DNA of 64,000 nt from Microbacterium sp. SORGH_AS_1204 (GCF_030818935.1 NZ_JAUTBD010000001.1:3224001-3288000); one strand, 5' to 3'; shown: positions 1 to 8,842, numbered from the stretch's first letter. Notes: generated from the sequence alone by a model not told the origin. Numbers and translations are program-made.

Positions 1-618
1 ATCGTCGCCGGAGTCATCGAACGCGAGGGTGGCACCCTCTACTGCGCCACCGTCTTCATCACCGCGACGGGCGGCCATGTCGCGACGCACCGCAAGCTCA
101 TGCCGACAGCAGCGGAACGCTACCTCTGGGGCCAGGGCGACGGCTCGACCCTCGCCACGATAGAGACCAGTTACGGCCGGGTGGGCTCGGCCATCTGCTG
201 GGAGAACTACATGCCCCTGTTCCGCACCGCGATGTATCAGCAAGGGGTGCAACTCTGGTGCGCCCCCACTGTCGACGACCGCGACGCCTGGTCCGCCACC
301 ATGCGCCACATCGCCCTCGAAGGACGCTGCTTCGTCCTCTCTGCGAACCAATACCTCCTCCGATCCGACCTCCCCGAAGACGTACACCCCGTCCAGGGAG
401 AGGATCCCGACACCCTGCTCATCGGAGGCGGCAGCATGATCGTCTCCCCCCTGGGCGACGTCCTCGCCGGCCCCTTGCGCGGACGTGAGGGCATCCTCGT
501 GGCCGAGGTCGACCTCGACGACATCACCCGCGCCCAGTTCGACCTGGACGTCACCGGACACTACTCCCGCCCCGACATCTTCACCCTCACCACGGACACC
601 ACCCGCCGCCAAGGCTGA
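1..618 (+). CDS. Nitrilase / carbon-nitrogen hydrolase, 5' end outside window
   Basis: The visible 205 residues are the C-terminal two thirds of a nitrilase-superfamily enzyme, which hydrolyses nitriles or amides through a Glu-Lys-Cys triad. The frame is open from base 1. The catalytic Lys lies in THRKLMPT (visible residue 32) and the catalytic Cys in AICWENYM (visible residue 66); the Glu would be upstream of the window. The WENYMPL context resembles true nitrilases more than simple amidases, but the substrate cannot be read from sequence. The gene ends at TGA 616-618, and the next gene on the same strand starts 117 bases later, so it is probably the last gene of its unit. Confidence 0.88.
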   Translation: MVAGVIEREGGTLYCATVFITATGGHVATHRKLMPTAAERYLWGQGDGSTLATIETSYGRVGSAICWENYMPLFRTAMYQQGVQLWCAPTVDDRDAWSATMRHIALEGRCFVLSANQYLLRSDLPEDVHPVQGEDPDTLLIGGGSMIVSPLGDVLAGPLRGREGILVAEVDLDDITRAQFDLDVTGHYSRPDIFTLTTDTTRRQG

Positions 619-735
619 CGCCCCCCACCATGGACCGCGACTCTGTCCGCGTCGACCTCTCGGGAGCTCCTCGCTGATACGGCCCGCAGACCACCGCCGC
701 AACCCCCGCGACGGCCCGCGTCGTCCCCCTTCACA

Positions 736-1263
736 ATGACGACGTCCGAGTCGATGTGGAGGAGCGTCGTGGCCAGATCGAGACGCGCGGCGACCGTTGC
801 GGCCGCCCTCGGCATCCTGATGCTGAGCGGGTGCGGCATCCACATTCCCTCCGACCCCGACGGAACACTCGAGCACGTCGAGGGGGGCGTGCTGCGCGCG
901 GGGGTATCGCCGAACGACGGGTGGATCGAGATCGGCGATGGCGAGCCCACCGGCGCCGAGGCGGAGGCGCTCACCGGCTTCGCGGAGTCGCTCGACGCCG
1001 ACGTCGAGTGGACGATCGGTTCGGAGGAGTCGCTCGTGCGCGGTCTCGAGGAGGGCGACCTCGACGTCGTCGCCGGGGGCCTCACCGACAAGACGCCCTG
1101 GACCAACAAAGCCGGAACGACGCGCCCGTGGGCCGAGACCACCCTCGACGACGGCAAGAAGGTCAAGCTGGTGATGCTGGTGCCGCTGGGCGAGAATGCT
1201 TTTCTCTCGCGGCTTGAGAGCTTCCTCACCGAGGAAGCGCAGCGGAAGGGGATCGCCCCGTGA
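736..1263 (+). CDS. Short lipoprotein with partial family 3 solute-binding fold
   Basis: A 175-residue secreted lipoprotein. The N-terminus has arginines, a hydrophobic stretch and the lipobox LSGC with Cys33. Residues about 50-130 (GVLRAGVSPNDGW, then LEEGDLDVVAGGLTDKTPW) resemble lobe I of family 3 extracellular solute-binding proteins, which usually run to about 250 residues; the second lobe is mostly missing. The stop overlaps the GTG start of the CDF gene (GTGA at 1260-1263), so the two are translationally coupled. That coupling suggests a metal-related or envelope role, but this is inference. It could be an internally deleted binding protein that is still expressed. Confidence 0.72.
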   Translation: MTTSESMWRSVVARSRRAATVAAALGILMLSGCGIHIPSDPDGTLEHVEGGVLRAGVSPNDGWIEIGDGEPTGAEAEALTGFAESLDADVEWTIGSEESLVRGLEEGDLDVVAGGLTDKTPWTNKAGTTRPWAETTLDDGKKVKLVMLVPLGENAFLSRLESFLTEEAQRKGIAP

Positions 1264-2255
1264 GCGGCGAGGTCGTGCGCTTCGGCCGTACCGAACTGCC
1301 GCCGAAGCAGGTCGAGGCCCTGCGCCGGGCGGTGCGCCTGGAGTGGGTCACGATCGGCGTGCTCGTCATCACTGCCACGCTCGTGTTCATCGTGCTCGGC
1401 AGCTCACAGGCGATGAAGGCGGCCTGGTCGGAAGACCTGCTGTCGTTCATCCCGCCCATCGCATTCCTCATCGCCGTGCGGCTCGCGCGGCGCCCGCCGA
1501 CGACGCAGCATCCGTACGGCTTCCACCGATCCGTCGCGGTCGGCCACCTCGTGGCCGCGGTCGCCCTGACCGGCATGGGCACGTTCCTCCTCGTGGACTC
1601 CGCGATCAACCTCCTCCGCGGCGAACACCCCACGATCGGCACCGTCAACCTCTTCGGCGTCACGATCTGGCTCGGCTGGCTGATGATCGCGGTGATGGCC
1701 GTCACCGGCATCCCTCCCGTGATCCTCGGCCGCATCAAGATCGGCCTCGCGCGCGAGCTGCACAACAAGGTGCTCTACGCCGACGCCGACATGAACAAGG
1801 CCGATTGGCAAACGTCGCTCGGCACGATCATCGGCGTGCTCGGCATCGGGGTGGGTCTGTGGTGGATGGATGCCGCGGCGGCGATCTTCATCTCGGGCAG
1901 CATCCTGCACGACGGCGTCAGCAACCTGCGCGCGGCGGTCGTTGACCTGATGGACGCCCGCGCGACCACCTTCGACGACAACCATCCGCACCCGCTCGCG
2001 GGCCGCGTCGACCAGTACCTCGCGGGGCTGCCCTGGGTCGCCCGAGCCGGCAGCCGCGTGCGCGACGAGGGCCACGTCTTCCACATCGAGGCGTTCGTCG
2101 TCCCGCGTCGCAGAAAGGTGGCGCTCGCCGACATCGAGCGGGCACGTCAGGGGTGCGTGGGCCTGGACTGGAAGGTGCAGGACGTCGTCATCGTGCCCGT
2201 TCCCCGCTTGCCCGACGTCGTCGACGCGGTCACTCCCCCAGGATCAGACGCCTGA
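1260..2255 (+). CDS. Cation diffusion facilitator (CDF) family transporter
   Basis: A 331-residue membrane protein of the CDF family, which exports divalent metals such as Zn, Co, Mn or Fe in exchange for protons. Several hydrophobic segments occupy about residues 25-215, followed by a soluble C-terminal domain of about 100 residues. The family-type HPYGFHRS motif follows the second membrane segment and YADADMNKADW precedes a later one, where CDF proteins carry metal-site His/Asp residues. The GTG start at 1260 overlaps the stop of the upstream lipoprotein. The 3' end overlaps the convergent topoisomerase gene by 26 bases. The metal is not predictable with confidence. Confidence 0.85.
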   Translation: MSGEVVRFGRTELPPKQVEALRRAVRLEWVTIGVLVITATLVFIVLGSSQAMKAAWSEDLLSFIPPIAFLIAVRLARRPPTTQHPYGFHRSVAVGHLVAAVALTGMGTFLLVDSAINLLRGEHPTIGTVNLFGVTIWLGWLMIAVMAVTGIPPVILGRIKIGLARELHNKVLYADADMNKADWQTSLGTIIGVLGIGVGLWWMDAAAAIFISGSILHDGVSNLRAAVVDLMDARATTFDDNHPHPLAGRVDQYLAGLPWVARAGSRVRDEGHVFHIEAFVVPRRRKVALADIERARQGCVGLDWKVQDVVIVPVPRLPDVVDAVTPPGSDA

Positions 2256-3195
2256 TCGCGGCATCCTTCGATCCGCCGAGCTCCATCGTCCGCCCCCGGC
2301 GATACAGCGAGAACACACGGGGGTCGATGTAGCTCGACCGCGCGACGGCGGGGGTGTTGCCGAGCGCCTCGGCCGTCGCCCGGACGGCTGCGACCTCCGC
2401 CTTCTTCCGCTCGTTCTTGCCCCCGGTCGTGCCGGCCTTCGCCAGCGACTCGGCGGCGAGGATCGTGCCGCGCAGTGTCCGGAAGTCTTTGGCGCTGAAG
2501 GGCCCGCCGGTCAGCGATCGCACGTATGCGTTGACGTCGCCCGTGGTGAGCGGCACGCGCCGACGCCCTTTCCTGTAGCTGAGCAGTGCCGCGCGAGAGC
2601 GCCCGAGGGCGAGCTCTTCGACGATGGATGCCAGCTCCGCATCGCGCACCGACAGCTCGGCGCGTTTGCCGCTCTTGGCGGGGAACGACAGACGGATCAG
2701 ATCGCCCTCGACGGTGGCATCCCGTCTTTGCAGAGTCGTGAGGCCCCGACTGCCATTGGTCACGAAGTAGCGGGCGTTGCCCACGCGCGGGGCGACGAGG
2801 TCGAGGAAGCGGAACGACACCGCGAGCACCCGTTCACGGTCCGCCTCGGGTCGACGCAGCGACTGGGTCACCCGGGCGCGCGCCCGCGGGAGCGCCTCGG
2901 CCAGCTGTAACGCACGGGCGAACTTGCCTTTGTCCTGCCGCTTCGACCAGTCGGCGTGATAGGTGTACTGACGCCGACCCGCCTCGTCGGTCCCGACGGC
3001 CTGGATGTGCGCGTTCGGCTCCTTCGCGATCCACACCTCTCGCCACGCGGGCGGGATGACCAGGCCCCGCGCGCGCTCCGCCTCGCGATCCGCGACGGGC
3101 GTCCCGGTGTGATCCACGAACCGGAACCCCGACCCCGATCGCACGCGACGAAACCCCGGGTCCTCGTAAGGACGGACGCGGATGAGGCGTGGCAT
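2230..3195 (-). CDS. DNA topoisomerase IB (poxvirus/eukaryote-like type)
   Basis: A 321-residue type IB topoisomerase, which relaxes supercoils through a 3'-phosphotyrosyl intermediate. The N-terminal domain has the family pattern LVIPPAWREVWI and HIQAVGTDEAGRRQY; the catalytic core has FSAKDFRTLRGT with an active-site Arg, and near the C-terminus SSYIDPRV contains the probable nucleophilic Tyr. Length matches bacterial members. These are accessory enzymes in bacteria and are common in soil actinobacteria. It lies 5 bases downstream of the small SAP/Rho-N-like gene on the same strand, so the two may be co-transcribed. Confidence 0.93.
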   Translation of the reverse strand: MPRLIRVRPYEDPGFRRVRSGSGFRFVDHTGTPVADREAERARGLVIPPAWREVWIAKEPNAHIQAVGTDEAGRRQYTYHADWSKRQDKGKFARALQLAEALPRARARVTQSLRRPEADRERVLAVSFRFLDLVAPRVGNARYFVTNGSRGLTTLQRRDATVEGDLIRLSFPAKSGKRAELSVRDAELASIVEELALGRSRAALLSYRKGRRRVPLTTGDVNAYVRSLTGGPFSAKDFRTLRGTILAAESLAKAGTTGGKNERKKAEVAAVRATAEALGNTPAVARSSYIDPRVFSLYRRGRTMELGGSKDAAIRRLILGE

Positions 3196-3200
3196 GGGCG

Positions 3201-3470
3201 TCAGTGATTGCGGAGGAGGTCGATCAACTCCGCCTTCTTCTTGCCCGAGTAGCCGGTGATGCCGAGTTCCTTGGCGCGCTTTTTGAGCTCGTCGACGGTG
3301 CGGTCCTCGTAGTTCTCAGCGTGCCCGCCCTTCTCGCCGACCTTGTCGCGCCCCTGGGCGGCGGCGGCGTTCGAGATGCGGGCCGCCTTCTCTTTCGAGT
3401 CGCCCTGCTTGCGCAGCTCCTCGTACAGGTCGGGGTCTTTCAGACTGTTGGATCCTCGCCCCTGGGGCAT
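3201..3470 (-). CDS. Small Rho-N/SAP-like domain protein
   Basis: An 89-residue basic protein. Its second half, TVDELKKRAKELGITGYSG then KKKAELIDLLRNH, matches the Rho-N/SAP helix-extended-helix fold that binds nucleic acid. The N-terminal half (SNSLKDPDLYEELRKQGDSK) matches a widespread actinobacterial small protein type found with or without the Rho-N tail. The ATG at 3470 is chosen because a GGAGAC element sits 5 bases upstream; the same frame is open much further 5' but that part is antisense to the DUF4097 gene. A nucleoid or stress role is plausible, and its pairing with topoisomerase IB fits DNA binding. Confidence 0.8.
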   Translation of the reverse strand: MPQGRGSNSLKDPDLYEELRKQGDSKEKAARISNAAAAQGRDKVGEKGGHAENYEDRTVDELKKRAKELGITGYSGKKKAELIDLLRNH

Positions 3471-3611
3471 GGCCGTCTCCTTCCGTCGGGCTCCCGACGC
3501 TACGGGCGGGACCGCCCGCGACGGCGCGGGGTTGACAACGCTCCCGGCTGTGAAGGGTTTCACCGCCGCCGACCCCGCGCGGCGCCCTCCCGCGGGGCCG
3601 GCGCGGAGGGG

Positions 3612-3662
3612 TTGACGCGAACGCGATATATCGCGATACTCGACCCAACGCGATATATCGCG
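3612..3662 (+). promoter_or_regulatory. Promoter with twin PadR-type palindromic operators
   Basis: TTGACG (3612-3617) and GATACT (3635-3640) are separated by 17 bases and form a good sigma-70-type promoter for the DUF4097-PadR pair. Two copies of the perfect 14-bp palindrome CGCGATATATCGCG lie at 3622-3635, inside the spacer, and 3649-3662, over the expected transcription start. Centres are 27 bp apart. AT-rich palindromes like this are typical PadR targets and the only regulator in the unit is a PadR protein, so autorepression is likely. Confidence 0.8.
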
Positions 3663-3677
3663 AGTGAGGAGCCAGCC

Positions 3678-4523
3678 ATGGAGAAATGGATCATCCACCC
3701 CGGCGAGACGCGCGTCATCGACCTCGATGCCGTGCGCGAACTCAAGATCGGCCTCGTCGGCGGCCAGGTCGACGTGGTCGCCCACGACGAGACCGACACG
3801 CGCATCGAAGTGCACGGCGTCACCGTGAAGGATCTGCGCATCGAGGTCGTCGACGGTCGCCTCGAGATCGACCACCCGCAGCTGCGGTGGGACAACTTCC
3901 TCGAAGTGTTCCGCAACTTCGGCGCCGGCGGCCCCAAGGCCGAGGTGAGCGTGGCGGTCCCCCGCACCGTCGGCCTGACCCTCGGCGTCGTCAGCGCGAG
4001 CGCCCTCGTGACGGGATTGCGCTCCGACGTGCGTCTCAACACCGTCTCGGGCGACATCATGGTCGACGGCCTCGTCGGCGACGTCAACCTCAACGCCGTC
4101 TCGGGCGACGTGCAGGTGCGCGAGCTCGACGGCGCGCTGAGCGCCAACAGCGTCTCGGGCGATGTCGCAGCCACGGGCCGCATCACCAAGGCGTCCATCG
4201 ACACCGTCTCGGGCGCGATGCTCGTCGATTCCAGCGGCGCGACGCAGGCGATCAGCCTCAACTCCGTCAGCGGCACGGCGACGATCCGTCTCGACCGCTC
4301 GCTCCCCGCGAACTACGTGTCGCGTTCGGTCAGCGGCCGCGTGCAGATCGACGGCCAGGTGCGCTCGGGGTCCGGCCCCACGAATTACGCGGGCTCGACC
4401 GGCGCCCTCGCGGGCTCGTTCGTCGACGTGCGCACCAACACCGTCTCGGGCGAGATCACGGTGCTGCGCCGCGGCATCTCCGGCCTGCGCCCCGAAGAAC
4501 TCGCCGGAGAGGAGGAGTGGTGA
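3678..4523 (+). CDS. DUF4097-family beta-strand repeat protein
   Basis: A 281-residue protein with no signal peptide or membrane segment. From about residue 100 to the end it has a repeating V-S-G motif (LNTVSGDI, LNAVSGDV, SNSVSGDV, LNSVSGTA, TNTVSGEI) every 18-20 residues, the signature of the DUF4097 right-handed beta-solenoid fold. The function of the family is not established; some bacterial members are called putative adhesins, which does not fit a cytoplasmic form. The ATG at 3678 follows a GAGGAG element. The stop overlaps the start of the PadR gene by one base (TGATG), so the proteins are made together and probably belong to one envelope-stress-like circuit. Confidence 0.87.
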   Translation: MEKWIIHPGETRVIDLDAVRELKIGLVGGQVDVVAHDETDTRIEVHGVTVKDLRIEVVDGRLEIDHPQLRWDNFLEVFRNFGAGGPKAEVSVAVPRTVGLTLGVVSASALVTGLRSDVRLNTVSGDIMVDGLVGDVNLNAVSGDVQVRELDGALSANSVSGDVAATGRITKASIDTVSGAMLVDSSGATQAISLNSVSGTATIRLDRSLPANYVSRSVSGRVQIDGQVRSGSGPTNYAGSTGALAGSFVDVRTNTVSGEITVLRRGISGLRPEELAGEEEW

Positions 4524-5128
4524 TGAGCCCCGTCTTCTCGCACGGCGATCTGCGCCTGTACATCCTGAGCCTGCTCGACGAAGCACCCCGCCACGGCTAC
4601 GACCTCATGCAGGCCCTCACCGAGCGCACGGGCGGCACGTACTCCCCCTCCTCCGGCACGATCTACCCGCGCCTGTCGAAGCTCGAAGAAGAGGGCCTGG
4701 TCACCAAGACCGTCGACGGACGCAAGACCGTCTACGAGATCACGGATGCCGGCCGTGCCGAGGTCGCGAACCGCACGGGCGACCTGCAGGGCATTCAGGC
4801 GGGGCTGGCCGACAGCGTCCGCCTCATCGCCGACGAAGTGCGCGGGAGCGTGCGGGATGCCATGCGGAGCCTGCGCGCCGATCTCGCGGCCGCCTCACGC
4901 GAGGAACGGGAACAGGCGCACACCGCCCCGGTCGACGACGCCCGCTCCCGCAGCCGCGAGCAGTTGTCGCGTGCGGACGCGGCGATCACCGAGTTCCGTG
5001 GCCGCGTGCGCTCGGAGCTGCGGGCGCATGTCGCCCGCGGCGGCGAGCTCACAGCATCCGGAGTCGACGAGATCGAGGCGGCGCTGCGCCAGGCCTCCGA
5101 GGCCGTCGCTCACGCCATGCGCGGCTGA
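4523..5128 (+). CDS. PadR family transcriptional regulator
   Basis: A 201-residue regulator. Residues about 8-85 form the PadR winged helix (LYILSLLDEAPRHGYDLMQ, GTIYPRLSKLEEEGLV, TVYEITDAGR). The C-terminal half is a long charged helical region, including the AAASREEREQ stretch, likely a dimerisation domain. It is coupled to the DUF4097 gene by a one-base stop/start overlap. The twin palindromes upstream of that gene are its probable operators. The effector is unknown. Confidence 0.92.
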   Translation: MSPVFSHGDLRLYILSLLDEAPRHGYDLMQALTERTGGTYSPSSGTIYPRLSKLEEEGLVTKTVDGRKTVYEITDAGRAEVANRTGDLQGIQAGLADSVRLIADEVRGSVRDAMRSLRADLAAASREEREQAHTAPVDDARSRSREQLSRADAAITEFRGRVRSELRAHVARGGELTASGVDEIEAALRQASEAVAHAMRG

Positions 5129-5132
5129 CCCG

Positions 5133-5645
5133 TCACTCCCACGGCAGCTGATCGTCGGCGCCGACCGGATCGTGCTGCGGGACGACGAGCACCGGTCGGC
5201 GCTGGCGGTGGCTGAGGCGCGCGGCGACCGAGCCGGTGAGAAACTCCCGCAGCGACTCGCCGAGGCCGCGTTTGCGCGTGCCGACCACGAGTACCGAGGC
5301 GTGCACGGTGTCGGCGAGCCGGATGAGCGCGAGGGCCGGGTCACCGATCTCCTGCCGCACGGACCAGGTCACCGACTCGCCCTCGAGCGCCTCGGCAGCG
5401 GCGCGGCGGACATCGTCGAGGGCCGCCTTCGCCGCCGCTCCGGCCACGTCGACGGTCGAGGAGTGCACGTAGCCGTCGGGGTCTTCGAAGGCCACGAATC
5501 GCGTGGTGTCGACGTGCACGACGATGAGCTCGACGTGCGCCAGGGCCGCCTGCCGGGCCGCTTCGCGCACGACCCGCGTCGACTGCCCCGGCACGACGCC
5601 CGCGATCACCGGTCCCGCGGCGGCGCGAGGGAGTTGGTCGGTCAT
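5133..5645 (-). CDS. Universal stress protein (UspA family)
   Basis: A 170-residue single-domain UspA protein. It opens with VIAGVVPGQST, has a central DPALALIRLADTVHASVLVV segment, and ends in VVGTRKRGLGE then LTGSVAARLSHRQRRPVLVV, corresponding to the nucleotide-binding loop region. The loop GTRKRG is Gly-poor compared with the usual G-x2-G-x9-G-S/T, so ATP binding is uncertain. ATG 5645 is preferred because GAGGAG lies a few bases upstream; a further 13 in-frame residues upstream look like leader sequence. It converges on the PadR gene with a 4-base gap. Confidence 0.88.
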   Translation of the reverse strand: MTDQLPRAAAGPVIAGVVPGQSTRVVREAARQAALAHVELIVVHVDTTRFVAFEDPDGYVHSSTVDVAGAAAKAALDDVRRAAAEALEGESVTWSVRQEIGDPALALIRLADTVHASVLVVGTRKRGLGESLREFLTGSVAARLSHRQRRPVLVVPQHDPVGADDQLPWE

Positions 5646-5807
5646 GGTCACTCCTCTCGAACGGCCCGCGGTGCGGGCGGACACCCCGCGACGGCTGGGC
5701 CGGAATGCGCCGTGATATCCTGGGTGTTACTCTTACCGGCTCGGTCCGGAACCGCAATACGCAGGGCCCATCGTCGGCCCTCGACGTCGATCGTGAGGGG
5801 GTCTCGC

Positions 5808-5990
5808 ATGGGGCGTGGCCGTCAGAAGGCGAAGAACACCAAGATCGCCCGTGAGCTGAAGTACGACACCTATTCGGTGAACTACTCGGCTCTCGAGCGC
5901 GAACTGGGCGCACCCGAAGCGGGTGAAGACGCGTACGTCGACAAGTGGGCCGACCAGTACAGCGATGAGTACGAAGACGAGAAGGCCTGA
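5808..5990 (+). CDS. DUF3073 domain-containing small protein
   Basis: A 60-residue protein starting MGRGRQKAKNTKIARELKY, the hallmark of DUF3073. The basic N-terminus and very acidic tail (DKWADQYSDEYEDEKA) are typical. Its function is unknown. In many actinobacteria, including mycobacteria, a DUF3073 gene sits beside purF-purM, as here, which supports the call and orthology. ATG 5808 follows GAGGGG with 7 bases of spacing. A clear stem-loop follows the stop. Confidence 0.93.
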   Translation: MGRGRQKAKNTKIARELKYDTYSVNYSALERELGAPEAGEDAYVDKWADQYSDEYEDEKA

Positions 5991-6002
5991 CGCCTTCCCG
6001 TC

Positions 6003-6039
6003 GGTCGCGATGAGGCATCCCTGCCTCGATGACGCGACC
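6003..6039 (+). terminator. Stem-loop downstream of the DUF3073 gene
   Basis: GGTCGCG (6003-6009) pairs with CGCGACC (6033-6039), and the inner GAGGCA (6012-6017) pairs with TGCCTC (6022-6027) around a 4-base loop. There is no strong T-tract, as is usual for high-GC actinobacteria. It starts 12 bases after the DUF3073 stop and may terminate transcription from both sides. Confidence 0.65.
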
Positions 6040-6146
6040 CCTCTCCGCAGATGCGCGATGTGGCGGTGACGTGATCGTCACCGCCATTCCCGTGTCGCTC
6101 GGCTGAGCACGCGTCGGTCTCGGGACTCCGGTTGTGAAGCCGACGG

Positions 6147-7364
6147 TCACCAGGTCGAGCCGGTGCGCCGTTCCCATGCCTCTTCGACCGTCTCCCGGCG
6201 CGCCACGATGATCGCCGCCGGAACGACCAGGAGCAGCGCGCCGCCGAGCACCAGAAGCCCCGCGCTCCACCCGCCAGTCAGCTCGTGCGTCACGCCGATC
6301 GCAAGCGGCATCAACGCGGCGAAGCCGTAGCCCGCGCTCTGCACGAACCCGCTGACGGCGACGGCCGTCTCATGCGAGCGCGTGCGCAGCCCGAACAGCA
6401 CGAGCGCGAGCGGGAACATCAGCGGAGGGATGCCGACCAGCACGACCCACAGCGCCGTCGCCGCCGCGGGCGCCACCAGCAGGCCCGCCACGCCCGTCAG
6501 TCCGCCGACCAGGGCGACCGCGTAGAACGGAGTTGTGCGACCGAGTCGCGCGACCAGGACGGGGACCAGCAGCGACACCGGAAGCCCCATGAACGAGAAG
6601 AGGGCCAGCAGGCCGCCCGCCTCGGCGGCATCCACCCCGGCGATGTCGGTCAGCATCAGGGGCAGCCAGGCGAACAGGCCGTAGGCCACCGCGGAGTTCA
6701 CCCCGAACGTGATCACGAGCGCCCACGTCTGCGGCACGCGCACGATCCGCGACAGCACCGACGTACGGGCTTCGGCGAGCGCATCGGCACGCGAGACGCG
6801 CGAGCGCACGGTCATCGCGAACCAGGGCACCACCGCCGCGACCGCCACCGACGCCCAGAGGGCGAACGACCCGCGCCACCCGACCGCGTCGGCCAGAGGC
6901 ACGGCCACGAGCGGCGGGGTGAAGGTCGCCACCGCCATCGTGGTCGAGTACACCGTGGTCATGAGTCCGATGCGCGCGGGGAAGTATTTCTTCACCACCG
7001 TCGGCAGGAGTACGTTCGCCACCCCGACGGCGGCGAAGACACCGGCGGTCGCCCCCAGCAGCGTCCAGGCGTCGACGGCGGCGGCGCGCAGCGAGAGCAT
7101 GACGGCACCGACGACCGCGGCGACGAGCACCGTGCGCTCCAGTCCCAGCCGGCGCTCGATCGCCGGGGTCACCATGCCCGACAGCGCGAAGGCGACCGGC
7201 GGGGCCATGCCGATGAGTCCGACGACGGCGGCCGGAACCTCGAAGTCGCGGCCGATGACCGTCAGCAGGGGCGAGAGCGACGCCACCGCGATGCGCAGCG
7301 TCAACGCCAGCAGCACGACGGCCGCCGCGGCGAGCGCGACGTGCCCCGCCGCGCGGCGGGTCAA
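6147..7364 (-). CDS. MFS transporter, CynX/NimT-like
   Basis: A 405-residue protein with about 12 hydrophobic segments. The pattern near the N-terminus (LRIAVASLSPLLTVIGRDF, then VVGLIGMAPPVAFALSG) is characteristic of the CynX/NimT (cyanate/nitroimidazole) branch of the major facilitator superfamily. The substrate is unknown. The only start that includes the first membrane helix is the TTG at 7364, which overlaps the purF stop (TTGA) with AGGAG just upstream; a GTG about 20 codons later is the alternative. Coupling to purF may reflect operon position rather than function. Confidence 0.83.
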   Translation of the reverse strand: MTRRAAGHVALAAAAVVLLALTLRIAVASLSPLLTVIGRDFEVPAAVVGLIGMAPPVAFALSGMVTPAIERRLGLERTVLVAAVVGAVMLSLRAAAVDAWTLLGATAGVFAAVGVANVLLPTVVKKYFPARIGLMTTVYSTTMAVATFTPPLVAVPLADAVGWRGSFALWASVAVAAVVPWFAMTVRSRVSRADALAEARTSVLSRIVRVPQTWALVITFGVNSAVAYGLFAWLPLMLTDIAGVDAAEAGGLLALFSFMGLPVSLLVPVLVARLGRTTPFYAVALVGGLTGVAGLLVAPAAATALWVVLVGIPPLMFPLALVLFGLRTRSHETAVAVSGFVQSAGYGFAALMPLAIGVTHELTGGWSAGLLVLGGALLLVVPAAIIVARRETVEEAWERRTGSTW

Positions 7365-8836
7365 GACTCCTGGCTGCCCTCGACCCAGGCGAGGTACTCC
7401 TCCGACACGGTGCCCGTGACGTAGCGGCCGTCGAAGCAGCTCATGTCGAGATCGACCAGGTCGGTGCCCTCCATGATCGCCGCCTTGAGGTCGTCGACCT
7501 CCTGATAGACCAGGTAGTCGCAGCCGAGCTCCTCGGCGATCTCGGGGATCGTGCGTCCGTGGGCGACGAGCTCGTGACGCGAGGGCATGTTGATGCCGTA
7601 CACGTGCGGAAAGCGCACCGGCGGCGCGGCCGATGCGAACGTCACGCTCTTCGCCCCGGCATCCCGAGCCATCTGGATGATCTCGCGGCTGGTGGTGCCA
7701 CGCACGATCGAGTCGTCGACGAGCAGGACGTTCTTGCCCTGGAACTCGGTCGACATCGCGTTGAGCTTCTGGCGCACGCTCTTTTTGCGCACCGCCTGCC
7801 CCGGCATGATGAAGGTGCGGCCGACGTAGCGGTTCTTGTAGAAGCCCTCGCGGTACTCGATGCCGAGCTTGCGGGCGACCTGCATGGCCGCGGGACGCGC
7901 CGAGTCGGGGATGGGCATGACCACGTCGATGGAGCCGGCGGGCGTGTACTTCGCAACGGTGTCGGCGAGCCGCTCGCCCATGCGCAGGCGCGTCTCGTAC
8001 ACCGAGACGCCGTTCATCACCGAGTCGGGACGCGCGAGGTAGACGTACTCGAACGAGCACGGCGCGAGCGTCGGATTCGCCGCGCACTGCTGCGCGTGCA
8101 TGGTGCCGTCGAGGGCGATGAAGACCGCCTCGCCGGGCTCGATGTCGCGAACGACCTCGAAACCGGCGTTCTCGAGCACGAGCGACTCGGATGCCACGAT
8201 CCATTCGTCGCGCGGCTCACCGCCGGGCACCTCGGGTGCCGGACGCTTGCCGAGGATGAGGGGACGGATGCCGAACGGGTCGCGGAACGCGAGCAGACCG
8301 TAGCCCGCGATGAGGGCGATGGAGGCGTAGGACCCCTCGACGCGCTCGTGCACGCGACCGACCGCGCGGAAGACCTGGGCGGGGTCGAGGTCGGGGCCCG
8401 TGATCTCGGACTGCAGCTCGGAGCCCAGGATGTTCACGAGTAGCTCGGTGTCGCTGCTGGTGTTGAGATGACGGCGGTCCTTGCTAAACAGCTCGCTGGT
8501 CAGCTCGCGCGTGTTGGTGAGGTTGCCGTTGTGCACGAGCACGATGCCGTAAGGGGCGTTGACGTAGAAGGGCTGCGCCTCTTCTTCGTTCGACGCGGTG
8601 CCCTTGGTGGCGTAGCGCACGTGGCCGAGGCCGATGTCGCCGAGAAGGGCACGCATGTCGCGGGTGCGGAACGCCTCGCGCACCTGACCGCGGGCCTTGT
8701 GGATGTGGAAGACGCCGCTGGACTCTGCCGTGGCCATGCCCGTGGAATCCTGTCCCCGGTGCTGGAGGAGGAGAAGCGCGTCGTAGATCTCCTGGTTGAC
8801 CGGACCCTGCCCGGCCATGCCGACGATGCCGCACAT
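7361..8836 (-). CDS. purF: Amidophosphoribosyltransferase
   Basis: A 491-residue PurF, the first committed step of purine synthesis: PRPP plus glutamine gives phosphoribosylamine. The mature enzyme begins at Cys2 of MCGIVGMAGQ, the glutaminase nucleophile, followed by LLQHRGQDSTGMA. The C-terminal phosphoribosyltransferase domain has the PRPP motif VLLVDDSIVRGTTSREI, and CSFEYVYLARPDS is also typical. It lies 6 bases downstream of purM on the same strand and overlaps the MFS gene by 4 bases. Confidence 0.98.
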   Translation of the reverse strand: MCGIVGMAGQGPVNQEIYDALLLLQHRGQDSTGMATAESSGVFHIHKARGQVREAFRTRDMRALLGDIGLGHVRYATKGTASNEEEAQPFYVNAPYGIVLVHNGNLTNTRELTSELFSKDRRHLNTSSDTELLVNILGSELQSEITGPDLDPAQVFRAVGRVHERVEGSYASIALIAGYGLLAFRDPFGIRPLILGKRPAPEVPGGEPRDEWIVASESLVLENAGFEVVRDIEPGEAVFIALDGTMHAQQCAANPTLAPCSFEYVYLARPDSVMNGVSVYETRLRMGERLADTVAKYTPAGSIDVVMPIPDSARPAAMQVARKLGIEYREGFYKNRYVGRTFIMPGQAVRKKSVRQKLNAMSTEFQGKNVLLVDDSIVRGTTSREIIQMARDAGAKSVTFASAAPPVRFPHVYGINMPSRHELVAHGRTIPEIAEELGCDYLVYQEVDDLKAAIMEGTDLVDLDMSCFDGRYVTGTVSEEYLAWVEGSQES

Positions 8837-8842
8837 GGGGTG

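Noticed and set aside
3189..3677. Plus-strand extension of the DUF4097 frame upstream of 3678
   Set aside because: It crosses the twin operators and the promoter, and is antisense to the small SAP-like gene.
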